A DNA stretch of 64,000 nucleotides from Pontibacter oryzae (lineage in GTDB: Bacteria > Bacteroidota > Bacteroidia > Cytophagales > Hymenobacteraceae): assembly GCF_003576375.1 (NCBI RefSeq), contig NZ_QWGE01000001.1:496001-560000 (forward strand), in the 5' to 3' direction. The notes under the pieces were generated by a model. That model did not search any database and was not told the DNA's origin. It saw only the letters and a program-made list of their open reading frames with translations. The position numbers were made by a program, and so were the translations under genes. Below, in pieces: positions 52,093 through 61,527 of this stretch; position 1 is the stretch's first letter; each line of letters begins with the position of its first letter.

Positions 52093-53365
52093 ACGGCAGC
52101 AGTATGGCTTACACCTGCTGTTGTTCTGCATTACCTTAATCACCACAACAATTGCCGGGGCGGAGTGGCGCTTCGGCAAGCTGTTCTTTCTGGGCCCGGA
52201 TGGGGTGGACTGGACCGGCACGATTTCCTGGGGTGAGTTTGCGGCCGGTTTATACTTTTCATTGCCGTTTCTGGGTGTGCTTACGGTGCATGAGTTCGGG
52301 CACTATTTTACGGCGCGCTACTACCGCACTGCCGTAACACTACCATACTATATTCCGCTGTGGTTGGGCATAACTTCTTCTATCGGTACCATGGGGGCAT
52401 TTATCCGCATCAAAGAGCGGATTTTCTCGAGAAGGCAGTTTTTTGATATTGGAGTGGCCGGGCCGCTGGCAGGCTTTGTGGTGGCAATACCGTTATTGAT
52501 TTATGCTTTCACGCATTTGCCGCAGCCAGACTATGTTTTCAGTATCCACCCGGAGTATAAGCGCTATGGGCTTGACTATGCACAGTACGTGTATCAGGAT
52601 GGCTTTGGGAGTTTTTCGCTTGGCAAGAATCTGCTCTTCATGTTTTTCGAAGAGTATGTGGCAGATTCTACACTGGTGCCCAATAGCTACGAGGTAATCC
52701 ATTACCCATTTGTGTTTGCGGGCTATCTGGCCTTGTTTTTCACTGCCTTAAATCTGCTTCCGATAGGCCAGCTTGATGGCGGGCATGTGCTTTACGGGCT
52801 TATCGGTTATGAGCGCTTTAACAGGCTCTCTCCTATCTTTTTCGCGTTCTTTATACTTTATGCTGGTTTGGGCGTGATCTCGCCACATAGCGACCCCGTG
52901 TGGTCCGAAGAGCTGTTGGTGGTGTTTGCCCCGTTTGCTTATTGGGCCTACCTCAAACTTTCCGAAAACAGGAATTTTGCTTTAGGAGCCACAGCAGCTA
53001 TGCTCCTGCTTCAGTATAGCCTGGCTGCCTTCTTCCCGGAACTGGAAGCATACTTCTGGCTCTGGCCTTTTTACCTGCTATACCTTGTTTTTGTGCTGCA
53101 GCCTGCTGCGCCAACCTTAAAGTATAATTTGTACCTGGCTAGTGCTGTGCTGGCTGCACAGGTCGGAGTCTCAGCGCTCTTCCCTGGCGCAGATGGTTAT
53201 AGCGGCTGGCTGGTGTTTGGCTTACTGCTATCCAGGGTAATGGGCATATTTCACCCCTCCTGCCCCGACGAGCGCCCACTTACTCCCTTTCGCAAAGTAC
53301 TTGGCATTCTCGCTTTTATCGTGTTTATACTTTGCTTTACACCCACGCCGTTCATTATAGAGTAA
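52079..53365 (+). CDS. Site-2 protease family membrane metalloprotease
   Basis: The ATG at 52079 (MLQSKRQQYGLHLLLF) gives 428 aa. The zinc site HEFGH is in TVHEFGHYFTARYYR (about 78), the third ligand Asp in LLPIGQLDGGHVLYG (about 230). There are about eleven hydrophobic segments, including the leading GLHLLLFCITLITTTIA and several near the end. The core (cleavage inside the membrane) is followed by about 170 residues of extra membrane helices not needed for the core. Such proteases usually release membrane-bound regulators or clear signal peptides; no PDZ domain is seen and the substrate is unknown. Confidence 0.85.
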   Translation: MLQSKRQQYGLHLLLFCITLITTTIAGAEWRFGKLFFLGPDGVDWTGTISWGEFAAGLYFSLPFLGVLTVHEFGHYFTARYYRTAVTLPYYIPLWLGITSSIGTMGAFIRIKERIFSRRQFFDIGVAGPLAGFVVAIPLLIYAFTHLPQPDYVFSIHPEYKRYGLDYAQYVYQDGFGSFSLGKNLLFMFFEEYVADSTLVPNSYEVIHYPFVFAGYLALFFTALNLLPIGQLDGGHVLYGLIGYERFNRLSPIFFAFFILYAGLGVISPHSDPVWSEELLVVFAPFAYWAYLKLSENRNFALGATAAMLLLQYSLAAFFPELEAYFWLWPFYLLYLVFVLQPAAPTLKYNLYLASAVLAAQVGVSALFPGADGYSGWLVFGLLLSRVMGIFHPSCPDERPLTPFRKVLGILAFIVFILCFTPTPFIIE

Positions 53366-53379
53366 TTATACATGCCTTT

Positions 53380-53428
53380 AAAACGTGAAGAGGGAACAGC
53401 TATAAAAACTGTTCCCTCTTCACGTTTT
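53380..53428. terminator. Bidirectional terminator
   Basis: Perfect 20-base arms (53380-53399, 53409-53428) with a 9-base loop, between the protease gene and the converging rhodanese gene. Confidence 0.85.
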
Positions 53429-53441
53429 GAGATGTTACAGC

Positions 53442-53747
53442 TTAGCCGTTGTAGGCCAAGATCCCGCCTAGCAGGTTTCTAACATTTGAGAAGCCTTGTT
53501 GTTGTAAAAATGCTTTTGCTGAAGCCGAGCGTGCACCCGAGCGGCACTGCACAATCACTTCTTGGTCTTTCAGTTCCTCTAAGTCTTCTACACGCTGTGG
53601 CAGGGCCCCTAGAGGGATGTTCTGGGCCCCAGGGATGGATGTTTCCTGATATTCCCAATCTTCGCGTACATCTATAATAACAGGGGTTTCGCCTTTGTTT
53701 AATCTGTCTTTCAGCTCTTCGGCTGTTATGTCTGCGGATGCAATCAT
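53442..53747 (-). CDS. Rhodanese-like protein
   Basis: A 101-aa single-domain rhodanese. The active-site Cys is in VIVQCRSGARS (about 68), with the GAQNIPLGALP strand-loop ahead of it. The loop CRSGARS has the length typical of sulfur-transferring rhodaneses such as GlpE/PspE, which move sulfane sulfur from thiosulfate to cyanide or proteins. The ATG overlaps the stop of the upstream T9SS protein (ATGA), so they are translated together, though a functional link is not obvious. Confidence 0.9.
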   Translation of the reverse strand: MIASADITAEELKDRLNKGETPVIIDVREDWEYQETSIPGAQNIPLGALPQRVEDLEELKDQEVIVQCRSGARSASAKAFLQQQGFSNVRNLLGGILAYNG

Positions 53748-55552
53748 GGTTTAGTGAGTATAAGTTTTTTAGTAATTATCGCTTTTCTATTCTTAATACG
53801 CAAAGTGTAAAGCCCGGGTGGCAGATGGCCTAGCTGCAAGGGCCTCAGGCTTCCCTGATACGCTTGCTGATACACTTCTCTGCCAAGTATGTCATGGATC
53901 ACTACTTCTTCGTAAGGCTCGCTTAAATTTACTTCTCCGGTGCTTGGGTTTGGGAATACACGCATGGCCGCTGCGAACAAATCATCCTCCAGGCCCAGCG
54001 CTTCACCTACAAGTACGGGCCGCATCATAATGGCGCCTTCAAAGCGTGTTTCCTCGGCCCAGCCGCCAGAAGCGGTATAAGTAAACCTGCGGCCCGTAGC
54101 GCGTTCATTTCTATCAAAGCCTATGTTGATGTACTGCGATCCGGTCTGTGTCCAGCCGATGAAAAAGCTGCCTTCAACGGGCACTAGCTTAGTTAAATCA
54201 ACTTCGTAAAATGCATTGAGTGAATTGCTGTATTGTATCTGGAAGCTCTGCTGATGCAAGGTCTCCCCGGGTACACCGTCATCGTTAGCCCAAACCCTGA
54301 AGGTGATGGCCGTGCCTGAAATATCTCTGCCCACGCGCGGAAAGTATACCCTGAAAGCCCTTAGCTGGTCTGGTTGGTTTATGTCGTAGCGTTGGGCCAC
54401 CTGCGTGTTTCCAGTGCCTACAAAGCTGAAACCGGCTTCGGCTGTGCCATCGTCGTAGGCGTAATAATCTGAGAAGGTGGTGATGCGTGATGTGCTGTCA
54501 TTGGCCCGCTGCCTTGGGTCTTGCTCTTTCGTGTTGAGTAAAATGCCATGCAGAAGGCTGAATGATCCGTTGTTTGGCAAATTAATCCCGTTTACGCGGG
54601 GCACACCCGCTACAGCATATTGCCGCGCCAAACCCGGCACAAGGGCTTGATTGCTTAAAAACGTATCAGCTTCCGCTTCTTCATACCTCCGTATGTACCC
54701 GCGCCAGCTTATGGCCCCCGGAAAATTGCCTAAGTTATTTATGGTAGCACTTACTTCATCAGCCAGCTCGGATTCTGGGTTTTGCAAAAACTGCCTGGCA
54801 GGCATGGCGGTATAGTTTTTCAACAGCTTGCTTACGCTTTGGCTAATGGCAATGTCGCGGGTGGTGTTCTGCCCTTTCCGGCGGTTTTTGTCAAGTTCCA
54901 CATAGTCCAGGTTCCAGACATCGGCTAAGCCATTGCGCAGCCCCACATTCCGGAACCTGAACCTGAAGCCGCTATGGAAGTATCGCGCCTCTTTTACGCC
55001 AACAAACACCTGCTTAAAATCAGTGACCTCGCCTGTTGCCGGCTGCCGCCATACTTCGCGCCATGTATCAGTATTATCTTTAAATTCTAATACCAGATAG
55101 CGCAAGTTATTCTCAGTTAGGTCGGGCACATCGCCCAGCCCACCCGACTGCCAGTAAAAGCTTAGGTAAACCGAATCTGCTGGTGCAAGGCTGCCCAAAA
55201 GGATATCCGTGGAAGTAAGCGTATCAGAAGCGCCGGCGGTTACGGAGTTTGGCAAGTATGGCTGTCCCTGTGCGTTCAACCCATCGAAGCTTGCCACGTT
55301 TATCGTGATCGGCTCCAAGGCATACCGGTTATTTACGAAAACACCGGACCTATTCCAACGTGTTAGGTCTAGGTTATTGGACCCAGAAAAGTCATCAAAA
55401 AAAGGCAAAGCCAGTGCGGCAGCTTTTCGCAACGCCCCATTTATTGGCTGTGGCTGGCGTGTTTCTTCTTGCAAAGGTTGCAAAACGGCCTGCGCCTTCG
55501 CCCCTACCGCGCTGCAAAGTATAAAAAGTATAAACGCAAGCTGTTTTCTCAT
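53744..55552 (-). CDS. Type IX secretion (T9SS)-exported protein
   Basis: A 602-aa protein with a signal peptide (KQLAFILFILCSAVGAKAQA) and a T9SS type A sorting domain at the end (VFPNPSTGEVNL, GLYTLRIKNRKAI, KKLILTKP). Between them are jelly-roll-like beta strands, including SVYLSFYWQSGGLGD (about 130), LRAFRVYFPRVGRDISG and VWANDDGVPGETL, which look like carbohydrate- or protein-binding modules. No catalytic residues stand out. It is exported through the outer membrane and attached to the cell surface or released. The same transcript continues into the rhodanese gene. Confidence 0.85.
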   Translation of the reverse strand: MRKQLAFILFILCSAVGAKAQAVLQPLQEETRQPQPINGALRKAAALALPFFDDFSGSNNLDLTRWNRSGVFVNNRYALEPITINVASFDGLNAQGQPYLPNSVTAGASDTLTSTDILLGSLAPADSVYLSFYWQSGGLGDVPDLTENNLRYLVLEFKDNTDTWREVWRQPATGEVTDFKQVFVGVKEARYFHSGFRFRFRNVGLRNGLADVWNLDYVELDKNRRKGQNTTRDIAISQSVSKLLKNYTAMPARQFLQNPESELADEVSATINNLGNFPGAISWRGYIRRYEEAEADTFLSNQALVPGLARQYAVAGVPRVNGINLPNNGSFSLLHGILLNTKEQDPRQRANDSTSRITTFSDYYAYDDGTAEAGFSFVGTGNTQVAQRYDINQPDQLRAFRVYFPRVGRDISGTAITFRVWANDDGVPGETLHQQSFQIQYSNSLNAFYEVDLTKLVPVEGSFFIGWTQTGSQYINIGFDRNERATGRRFTYTASGGWAEETRFEGAIMMRPVLVGEALGLEDDLFAAAMRVFPNPSTGEVNLSEPYEEVVIHDILGREVYQQAYQGSLRPLQLGHLPPGLYTLRIKNRKAIITKKLILTKP

Positions 55553-55630
55553 ATCAGGCTAAATTAGCTACAAAAGTTACGGGTTATTCCGCAAAGTATA
55601 ACCTATGGTAACTACACTTTCTTTAGAACG

Positions 55631-55662
55631 AAAACGCCCGCCATTTCTGGCAGGCGCATTTT
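55631..55662 (-). terminator. Terminator of the PASTA gene
   Basis: Imperfect arms around ATTTC (AAAACGCCCGCCA with TGGCAGGCGCATTTT, one bulge), ending in TTTT on the minus strand 16 bases past the PASTA stop. Confidence 0.6.
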
Positions 55663-55677
55663 AAAATTTCTTACTGA

Positions 55678-56454
55678 TTACTCGATGCCCTGCACGGGCT
55701 CCTGCCCGGCAACCCAGAGGTCCACCAACTCGCCTACGCGAATTTTTGCGCCTACCTCGGCAAATGGCCGTTGTTTTAATACGGTTCCGTCGGGTTCGTC
55801 GCTGCCCTGCACGTAAATGATATTGCCGATCTGCAGACCTTGCCCCACTAGTAGCACCGATGCTTCGTCCACTGGCATACCGATCACGCTTGGCATCTCA
55901 AACTCGGTGTTGCCCAGGCCATCCCCCACATGCAGGTCAACCAGAGATCCTTTCGGTACCATATCACCCGGCTTCACTTCTTTTCCGTTTATAAACTGCT
56001 TTAAAACCGCGTTTTGCTGCAAGTCGGGCACATAAGTGATCTTACCTTTGCGCAGGTCATAGCTTTTCAGGATAAGCTCCGCGTTCTTCACAGAGCCGTC
56101 TATCAGTTTTGGCATTTTGATCATCGGTGGGTTTTTCATGTTCACCGAGATGTAAATTTTCCGGTCTTCCTTTACCTTGGCACCTGGCGCCGGATCCTGC
56201 GTTAGAATCTCGAAAGGTTTCTGGTCTGGCTTATAGGTAGAGTCGTTAATGAAATAACGCAGGCTCTGCTCGTCCAGTAACTCTTCGGCATCCTGCAGCT
56301 GCATACCGGTAATTTTAGGTACCGAAATCGTTTCGCCGTGGTTAGTTGTAGCAGGCAGATAGTAATAAAAGAAGCCTAAGACCAGGGCTGCCACAATAGC
56401 ACCCATGATCAGCAGATGCTTTACAACATCTAAAAATGAATTCGCTTTAAACAT
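55678..56454 (-). CDS. PASTA-domain membrane protein
   Basis: The ATG at 56454 (MFKANSFLDVVKHLLIMG) gives 258 aa; the frame before it is ignored. One membrane segment (LLIMGAIVAALVLGFFYYYL) is followed by three PASTA domains starting near ISVPKITGMQLQDAEELL, IKMPKLIDGSVKNAELIL and FEMPSVIGMPVDEASVLL. PASTA domains bind peptidoglycan stems. There is no kinase or penicillin-binding domain, so the protein probably senses or organises the wall. The Ddl-Ddl gene lies just upstream in the same direction. Confidence 0.85.
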   Translation of the reverse strand: MFKANSFLDVVKHLLIMGAIVAALVLGFFYYYLPATTNHGETISVPKITGMQLQDAEELLDEQSLRYFINDSTYKPDQKPFEILTQDPAPGAKVKEDRKIYISVNMKNPPMIKMPKLIDGSVKNAELILKSYDLRKGKITYVPDLQQNAVLKQFINGKEVKPGDMVPKGSLVDLHVGDGLGNTEFEMPSVIGMPVDEASVLLVGQGLQIGNIIYVQGSDEPDGTVLKQRPFAEVGAKIRVGELVDLWVAGQEPVQGIE

Positions 56455-56557
56455 GCAATTAAATTGCTGAGGGTTGATCGTTAAATTGTCAGAAAGTTGC
56501 TGTAATCGCAATTGAAACTCAACTTTCTAACATGTTAACTTTATAACTTTATAACTT

Positions 56558-59260
56558 CTATATTTCCGCTTTCAATCGGGTGCGCTCCATGCCGTATTGC
56601 AGAATGCGATCAATGAAATCGTATGGTTTGTATCCGTTAATGGCCGTTTGGTGGAAGATGCAGGTGGCAGGCGTCATGCCTGGCAAAGAGTTCACCTCGA
56701 TAATGATCGTCTCTACCTCATCGTTTTCCAGCACGCGCACAAAGGCATCGATACGGGCATAGCCTTCGATGTTCAAAATCTGGGCTACATGCTTCAGGTC
56801 TTCCTTCACCTGATCCGATATTTTCTGGCGGCGCTGCGGGTCGGTGGCGTAACGGGCTGGCGTGATGTTCTGGCCCTCGCCTGCCAAAAACTTCTCCTCC
56901 AGGCTTAGCACCTCGCCTTCGGCCAATGCCTCCGATGCCTCGAACACTTCGTAATTAACAGTACCGTCCGGGCTATACTTGGTCAGTAAGCCGCCTGTAA
57001 TCTCCAGGAAGTGCTTCGCGCTGTTCCTACTGATTAGCGTTTCCACCAAAAAACCCGCTTTGTTCGGGAACTCCTCCTTAAAGCCCAGCGACAAGGTGCG
57101 TGCGCAGTCCGTGTCAAGCTCTTCCATCTCCCTGAAAATCAACGTAGCAAAGGCTTCAAGCTCTTGCCTAGTCTTAATCTTCTTTACGGCAGAGCTACAG
57201 CCATCGTCGGCAGGTTTGGCTATGAACGGGTATGGAAACTCTTGCTCTATACCTGTAAAGAAGGCCTCCTTGTCTTGCAGCCAATCCTCTTTCATGGCCA
57301 TCATGTGCTTGGCTACAGGCACGCCATGCTTGGCCAGTAGCTCGTTGGTTTCATACTTGTTAATGGTGATCCGCGATGAGCGGATGCCTGAACCATTGTA
57401 TGGAATGTGCAGTTTTTCCAGCTCCTGCTGCAGCGCACCGTCCTCACCTGGCCTTCCGTGCAGGGCTATAAACACGGCATCTACCAGGTTTTTCAGTTGC
57501 TCGTAGGTAATGCGCTGTGGCTCCTGCAGGGTGCGGCCTGTATATTTCTTGGTGATGCCTGAGGCCTCCTCGGTGATCTGCGCCAGTACCGGGTGCGGCT
57601 TTCCGCCCTGCTCAAAGTATAAAACCTTCTCCTTAATGTCGTCGGCGTTATCTTTCAGCATGATGTTGATCGGAATCGAGTACAGACGATGCGACTCATT
57701 GCTGCCAGTCAGGAAGATTGGCAGCGGCTCATACTTTACCGAAGACGAAAGCTTCTCGTAAATATTGCGCCCACTCTCTACCGAAATATGTCGCTCCGAT
57801 GAATAGCCACCCATAATCACGCCTACCCGAATCTTCTCCTGGCGGTGGGCTTGCTCGTCTTTTATACTTTTATCCAGCTGCTGCAGCAAGCGCGTTAGTT
57901 TTACGGTATCCTTACCGGTTTTCAGGCGCTCCGCAACGGAAGTCCGGATGATGTAGGTCAGGAACTGCGATGGGTTCAGGCCGATCTCTGCAGCCTGATG
58001 GAAGAAGAAAGACGAAGGCAACATGCCCGACGTTGTGTTCGGGTCGTTCAGGAAAATCTCCCCGCTTTCGGTAATAAAGCCATCCAGGCGGGCATACACG
58101 TTGAACCCAAAAGCTGTGAACAGCCTGCACGTATCCTGGCGTATCTGCTGTATCTGCTCGGTTGGCAGGTTGATCGGTGTGATTTTGCGGCTCAAGCCCG
58201 GAAGGTACTTCGAGCGGTAATCGAATACCTCGCTGCCTTTCACGATCTCGGTTGGCGGCAACGCTATCGGCTGGCCCTGCTCATCCTGCACCACAATGCA
58301 GGAAAACTCGCGGCCTTGTATAAATGCTTCCACAAGCACCTGCTGCTCATGTTCCACGTTTGTCAGCGTCAGGCTATCGGTAGCGGTGCTGCTAAACGTA
58401 TGGTTAATGTAGTTGTAAAGCTCCTCTGGGTGATAAATGATCTGGCCATCCTCAAGCACAACCGGCATGCCAATCCCCTCACGGATATCTACCAGCTGCT
58501 TAATGCTTACGAGTTGCTTCTCCTCGCCCATGGCTAACCACTGGCTCTTATAGATGGTTTTGGTGAAGAAGCTACGGTCAACGCCTACTTCAAAGGCCTC
58601 AAAATCATTTTCCTTGATGATGGAAACCCCGATAGATGAACCCTGGTGCGGCGCCTTAAGTACCAGCGGCAGTCCCAAGTCATTAATCAGTCCCTCAAAA
58701 ATCTGCTTGCGGTTCTGCTTCTCTCTCCAGGCGGTATATTGTATGGTTCGGTAATCAGGGGTGGCAAAACCGTGCTGCTTCAGCATTTCCTTTTGCGCAG
58801 CCTTGTCAATACCGATAGCCGATGGAAGTATGCCTGAGCCAGAGTATGGGATGTGGTACCACTCCAACAAGCCCTGTATGCTACCGTCTTCGCCATACGG
58901 GCCGTGTAGCGCCAGAAAGGCAAAATCAAAATGCTGCTTAAACTCGTTCGGCTGCAGGCGCTTACCGGCCTTTGCAATTATCTCGTCCTGTTCGGCAATG
59001 CTCAACTCGCCCAAGGACTCTAAGTAAATCTGAAGGCTATGCTCGCTTTCGGGCAGCGCCTCTACGGGTGGGTAAAAGTCGCGTATGGTGCCTTTGTAGA
59101 TAAACTGCCAGTCGAGCAGGATAAAATTGCCCAGGCTATCTACAAATACCGGAACGGCTTCAAAAAGAGATTTATCTAAATTATCGTAAACTGTACGACC
59201 ACCCGCAAACGAGATCTCACGCTCGCGCGACGGCCCACCGAAGATTATACCTACTTTCAT
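56558..59260 (-). CDS. ddl: Tandem D-alanine--D-alanine ligase fusion
   Basis: The ATG at 59260 (MKVGIIFGGPSREREIS) gives 900 aa, twice the usual Ddl length. Both halves carry an N-terminal substrate domain and an ATP-grasp domain: half 1 has LHGPYGEDGSIQG and PLVLKAPHQGSSIGV; half 2 begins VGVIMGGYSSERHIS and has LHGRPGEDGALQQ and FIAKPADDGCSSAV. Ddl joins two D-Ala for peptidoglycan. The metal-binding EVNSLPGMTPAT motif is complete in half 2 but altered to NDPNTTSGMLPSS in half 1, so half 1 may have lost activity or changed substrate. The fusion precedes a PASTA gene. Confidence 0.85.
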   Translation of the reverse strand: MKVGIIFGGPSREREISFAGGRTVYDNLDKSLFEAVPVFVDSLGNFILLDWQFIYKGTIRDFYPPVEALPESEHSLQIYLESLGELSIAEQDEIIAKAGKRLQPNEFKQHFDFAFLALHGPYGEDGSIQGLLEWYHIPYSGSGILPSAIGIDKAAQKEMLKQHGFATPDYRTIQYTAWREKQNRKQIFEGLINDLGLPLVLKAPHQGSSIGVSIIKENDFEAFEVGVDRSFFTKTIYKSQWLAMGEEKQLVSIKQLVDIREGIGMPVVLEDGQIIYHPEELYNYINHTFSSTATDSLTLTNVEHEQQVLVEAFIQGREFSCIVVQDEQGQPIALPPTEIVKGSEVFDYRSKYLPGLSRKITPINLPTEQIQQIRQDTCRLFTAFGFNVYARLDGFITESGEIFLNDPNTTSGMLPSSFFFHQAAEIGLNPSQFLTYIIRTSVAERLKTGKDTVKLTRLLQQLDKSIKDEQAHRQEKIRVGVIMGGYSSERHISVESGRNIYEKLSSSVKYEPLPIFLTGSNESHRLYSIPINIMLKDNADDIKEKVLYFEQGGKPHPVLAQITEEASGITKKYTGRTLQEPQRITYEQLKNLVDAVFIALHGRPGEDGALQQELEKLHIPYNGSGIRSSRITINKYETNELLAKHGVPVAKHMMAMKEDWLQDKEAFFTGIEQEFPYPFIAKPADDGCSSAVKKIKTRQELEAFATLIFREMEELDTDCARTLSLGFKEEFPNKAGFLVETLISRNSAKHFLEITGGLLTKYSPDGTVNYEVFEASEALAEGEVLSLEEKFLAGEGQNITPARYATDPQRRQKISDQVKEDLKHVAQILNIEGYARIDAFVRVLENDEVETIIIEVNSLPGMTPATCIFHQTAINGYKPYDFIDRILQYGMERTRLKAEI

Positions 59261-59734
59261 TCGTGCAAAGGTAACAATTGGAGCTCCTAAATTAGTTAGA
59301 AGGCCAAAATTTAAGAAACTATACTTTATAAAAGAAACAGAAGCCCAGACTTGTCTCTTTAACCATGCAACAATAACCAGTCTGCTTCTATTCCATTCTG
59401 TGCTGGCCCACTTGGTTTCATACTTCCGGCAGCATAAACAGATTTTATACCGAGCCGTGTGTTGCACTAATGCGACTGCCGTAGCTTGTCTGTTATTGAA
59501 AAATTATACTCCAATTCTTAAAAGGCATACTGCAGCGTAAGCAGGCGTTTGCGTAGCTATACTTTTATAGAACGGCAAACCCTCTAAAACAAGAAAAGCC
59601 GCTGGCTTTTGGCTCAACGGCTAATCTCTCCTTTGGCTATACGTTCAGACTTTTAAACCTTATGCGGTGTTTGTGCAGGGTAAACGCACATGGCATAGGT
59701 CTATTGTCTTTTATCTTTTGATTTTCAATTCTGT
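59261..59734. other. Intergenic region between the dnaB stop and the ddl start
   Basis: These 474 bases hold no convincing gene. The region nearest 59260 should carry the ddl promoter. A hairpin at 59597-59622 is described separately. Confidence 0.45.
59597..59622 (-). terminator. Probable dnaB terminator
   Basis: AGCCG pairs with CGGCT with imperfect inner pairing around TTTT; on the minus strand TTTTCTTGTTTT follows. It lies about 112 bases past the dnaB stop. Confidence 0.45.
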
Positions 59735-61315
59735 TTAAAACGGCGGCTCTTCATCAAAGTTAGAAGTCGGGAAACCTCCGCCTCCGTTGCTTCCGTCGTT
59801 CATGCGGCTACCCAAACGGATAGACCCCGGCGAATCTGCATCGAAGGTGCTGTTAGGCAAGGCGTTAAATCCCCCAAGGCCATCGCCGCCCCCGAAGTCA
59901 TCATCCAGGTTTGTAAACTTAGTATACTTTCCTATAAATTTCAACTGCACGTTCTCCAAAGAACCGTTACGGTGCTTGGCAATAATCACCTCGCCTACTC
60001 CGGCAGTCGGGTTACCCATCTCATCCTCAGTGATGCCATAATATTCCGGGCGGTATAGGAAGAGCACCATATCGGCGTCCTGCTCAATAGAGCCCGATTC
60101 ACGAAGGTCTGACAACATCGGGCGCTTATCGCCGCCACGAGTTTCTACGGCGCGGCTTAGCTGCGAAAGCGCAATAACCGGCACGTTAAGCTCTTTGGCA
60201 AGCATTTTCAGGGCCCGCGAGATGGAGGCAATCTCCTGTTCACGGTTACCGCCTCCCTTGCCGTCTGCGTTTCCGCTCATCAGCTGCAGGTAGTCGATAA
60301 TGATCATCTGAATATCGAACTGGGCCTTTAAACGGCGGCACTTGGTACGAAGCTCACGAATAGAAAGGCCCGGCGTGTCATCGATATAGATTGGCGCCTC
60401 GGTTAGCTTAGAGATTTTATGGTTGAGCTGCGCCCACTCATACTCTTCCAGGCTTCCTTTTTTGATCTTCTCAGACTCCAGCTCTGCCTCCGATGAAATC
60501 AGACGATTCACCAGCTGCAGCGAGGACATCTCCAGGGAGAAGATAGCGACACCTTTCTTGAAATCAACAGCGGCATTGCGCATGCACGAAAGCACGAAGG
60601 CCGTTTTACCCATCGCAGGGCGTGCCGCAAGTATAACCAGGTCAGACTTTTGCCAGCCTGAGGTTACGCGGTCCAGGGCCGTGAGGCCGCTTGGCACCCC
60701 GGTAAGGCCATCCGACTGCTTGCGCTTCTCCTCCAGTTCCTTAATGGCTTGGTGCATGAGCGAGCGCATGTCGTCGAAGTTTTTGCGAATGTTGGATTCC
60801 GACACCTCGTACAGCTTGGCTTCCGTTTTATCGAGCAGCTCAAACACGTCAGTGGTGTCCTCGAAGGCGTTTGCCAGCACCTCCGATGAAATAGAGATCA
60901 GGTCGCGCTTGATGGAGTTCTCCGTGATGATACGGGCGTGGTACTCAATGTTGGCGGCCGAGTTTACGCGTGTGGTAAGCTGGGTTACGTAGTATGCGCC
61001 ACCGGCAAGCTCCAGCTCGCCATGCTCGCGCAACTCCTGCGTTACGGTAAGTATGTCTATCGGCTCAGACTTATCGAACAGAGCAAGTATGGCTTTGAAG
61101 ATGCGCTGATGCGACTCTTTGTAAAAACTCTGCGGGCGCAGAATATCGATTACGTTGGTAAGGGCATCTTTCTCCAGCATCAGAGCGCCTAGCACGGCCT
61201 CCTCCAAATCTAGTGCCTGCGGCGGTTTTTTACCCAACTCCGAAACCACGGGGGCTTTTTTCTGCCATCCGTTCCGGTTGCCCGCAGGCCGCACATTCAT
61301 TTTCATCTCCTCCAT
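59735..61315 (-). CDS. dnaB: Replicative DNA helicase DnaB
   Basis: A 526-aa helicase that unwinds DNA at the replication fork. The N-terminal helical domain (LDLEEAVLGALMLEKDAL) is followed by the RecA-like motor: Walker A LAARPAMGKTAFVLS (about 228), Walker B IQMIIIDYLQLM (about 330), H4-type region VIALSQLSRAVETR, and the DnaB signature DLRESGSIEQDADMVLFLYR. The C-terminal tail is Gly/Asn/Asp-rich and acidic. It lies opposite a cluster of DnaA-box-like sites upstream of its start (61402-61454), which may control its expression. Confidence 0.95.
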   Translation of the reverse strand: MEEMKMNVRPAGNRNGWQKKAPVVSELGKKPPQALDLEEAVLGALMLEKDALTNVIDILRPQSFYKESHQRIFKAILALFDKSEPIDILTVTQELREHGELELAGGAYYVTQLTTRVNSAANIEYHARIITENSIKRDLISISSEVLANAFEDTTDVFELLDKTEAKLYEVSESNIRKNFDDMRSLMHQAIKELEEKRKQSDGLTGVPSGLTALDRVTSGWQKSDLVILAARPAMGKTAFVLSCMRNAAVDFKKGVAIFSLEMSSLQLVNRLISSEAELESEKIKKGSLEEYEWAQLNHKISKLTEAPIYIDDTPGLSIRELRTKCRRLKAQFDIQMIIIDYLQLMSGNADGKGGGNREQEIASISRALKMLAKELNVPVIALSQLSRAVETRGGDKRPMLSDLRESGSIEQDADMVLFLYRPEYYGITEDEMGNPTAGVGEVIIAKHRNGSLENVQLKFIGKYTKFTNLDDDFGGGDGLGGFNALPNSTFDADSPGSIRLGSRMNDGSNGGGGFPTSNFDEEPPF

Positions 61316-61401
61316 AAGCTACAAAGATAAACCCTTAAGTATGCCGTGCCCGAAAAATATGCGTAAAAATTGTTAACCGCGGTTTCAACACCCCACAGTT
61401 G

Positions 61402-61454
61402 TTCTACACACAAGTTATCAACATCAATATACACATATCCACAAAGTATCAACA
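61402..61454. promoter_or_regulatory. Cluster of DnaA-box-like nonamers
   Basis: Four nonamers read in the same direction: TTCTACACA (61402-61410, two mismatches to TTATCCACA), TTATCAACA (61415-61423, one), ATATCCACA (61435-61443, one) and GTATCAACA (61446-61454, two). An AT-rich stretch follows. They lie in the 212 bases between the divergent dnaB and mpl starts. This could be a DnaA-controlled promoter or part of a replication origin. Confidence 0.45.
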
Positions 61455-61527
61455 TATTAACCTATAGCTATTTTATATTAACTAAGTACTTATAACTTTG
61501 TCTGTTTGAGAACATACAGTGTTGCAT

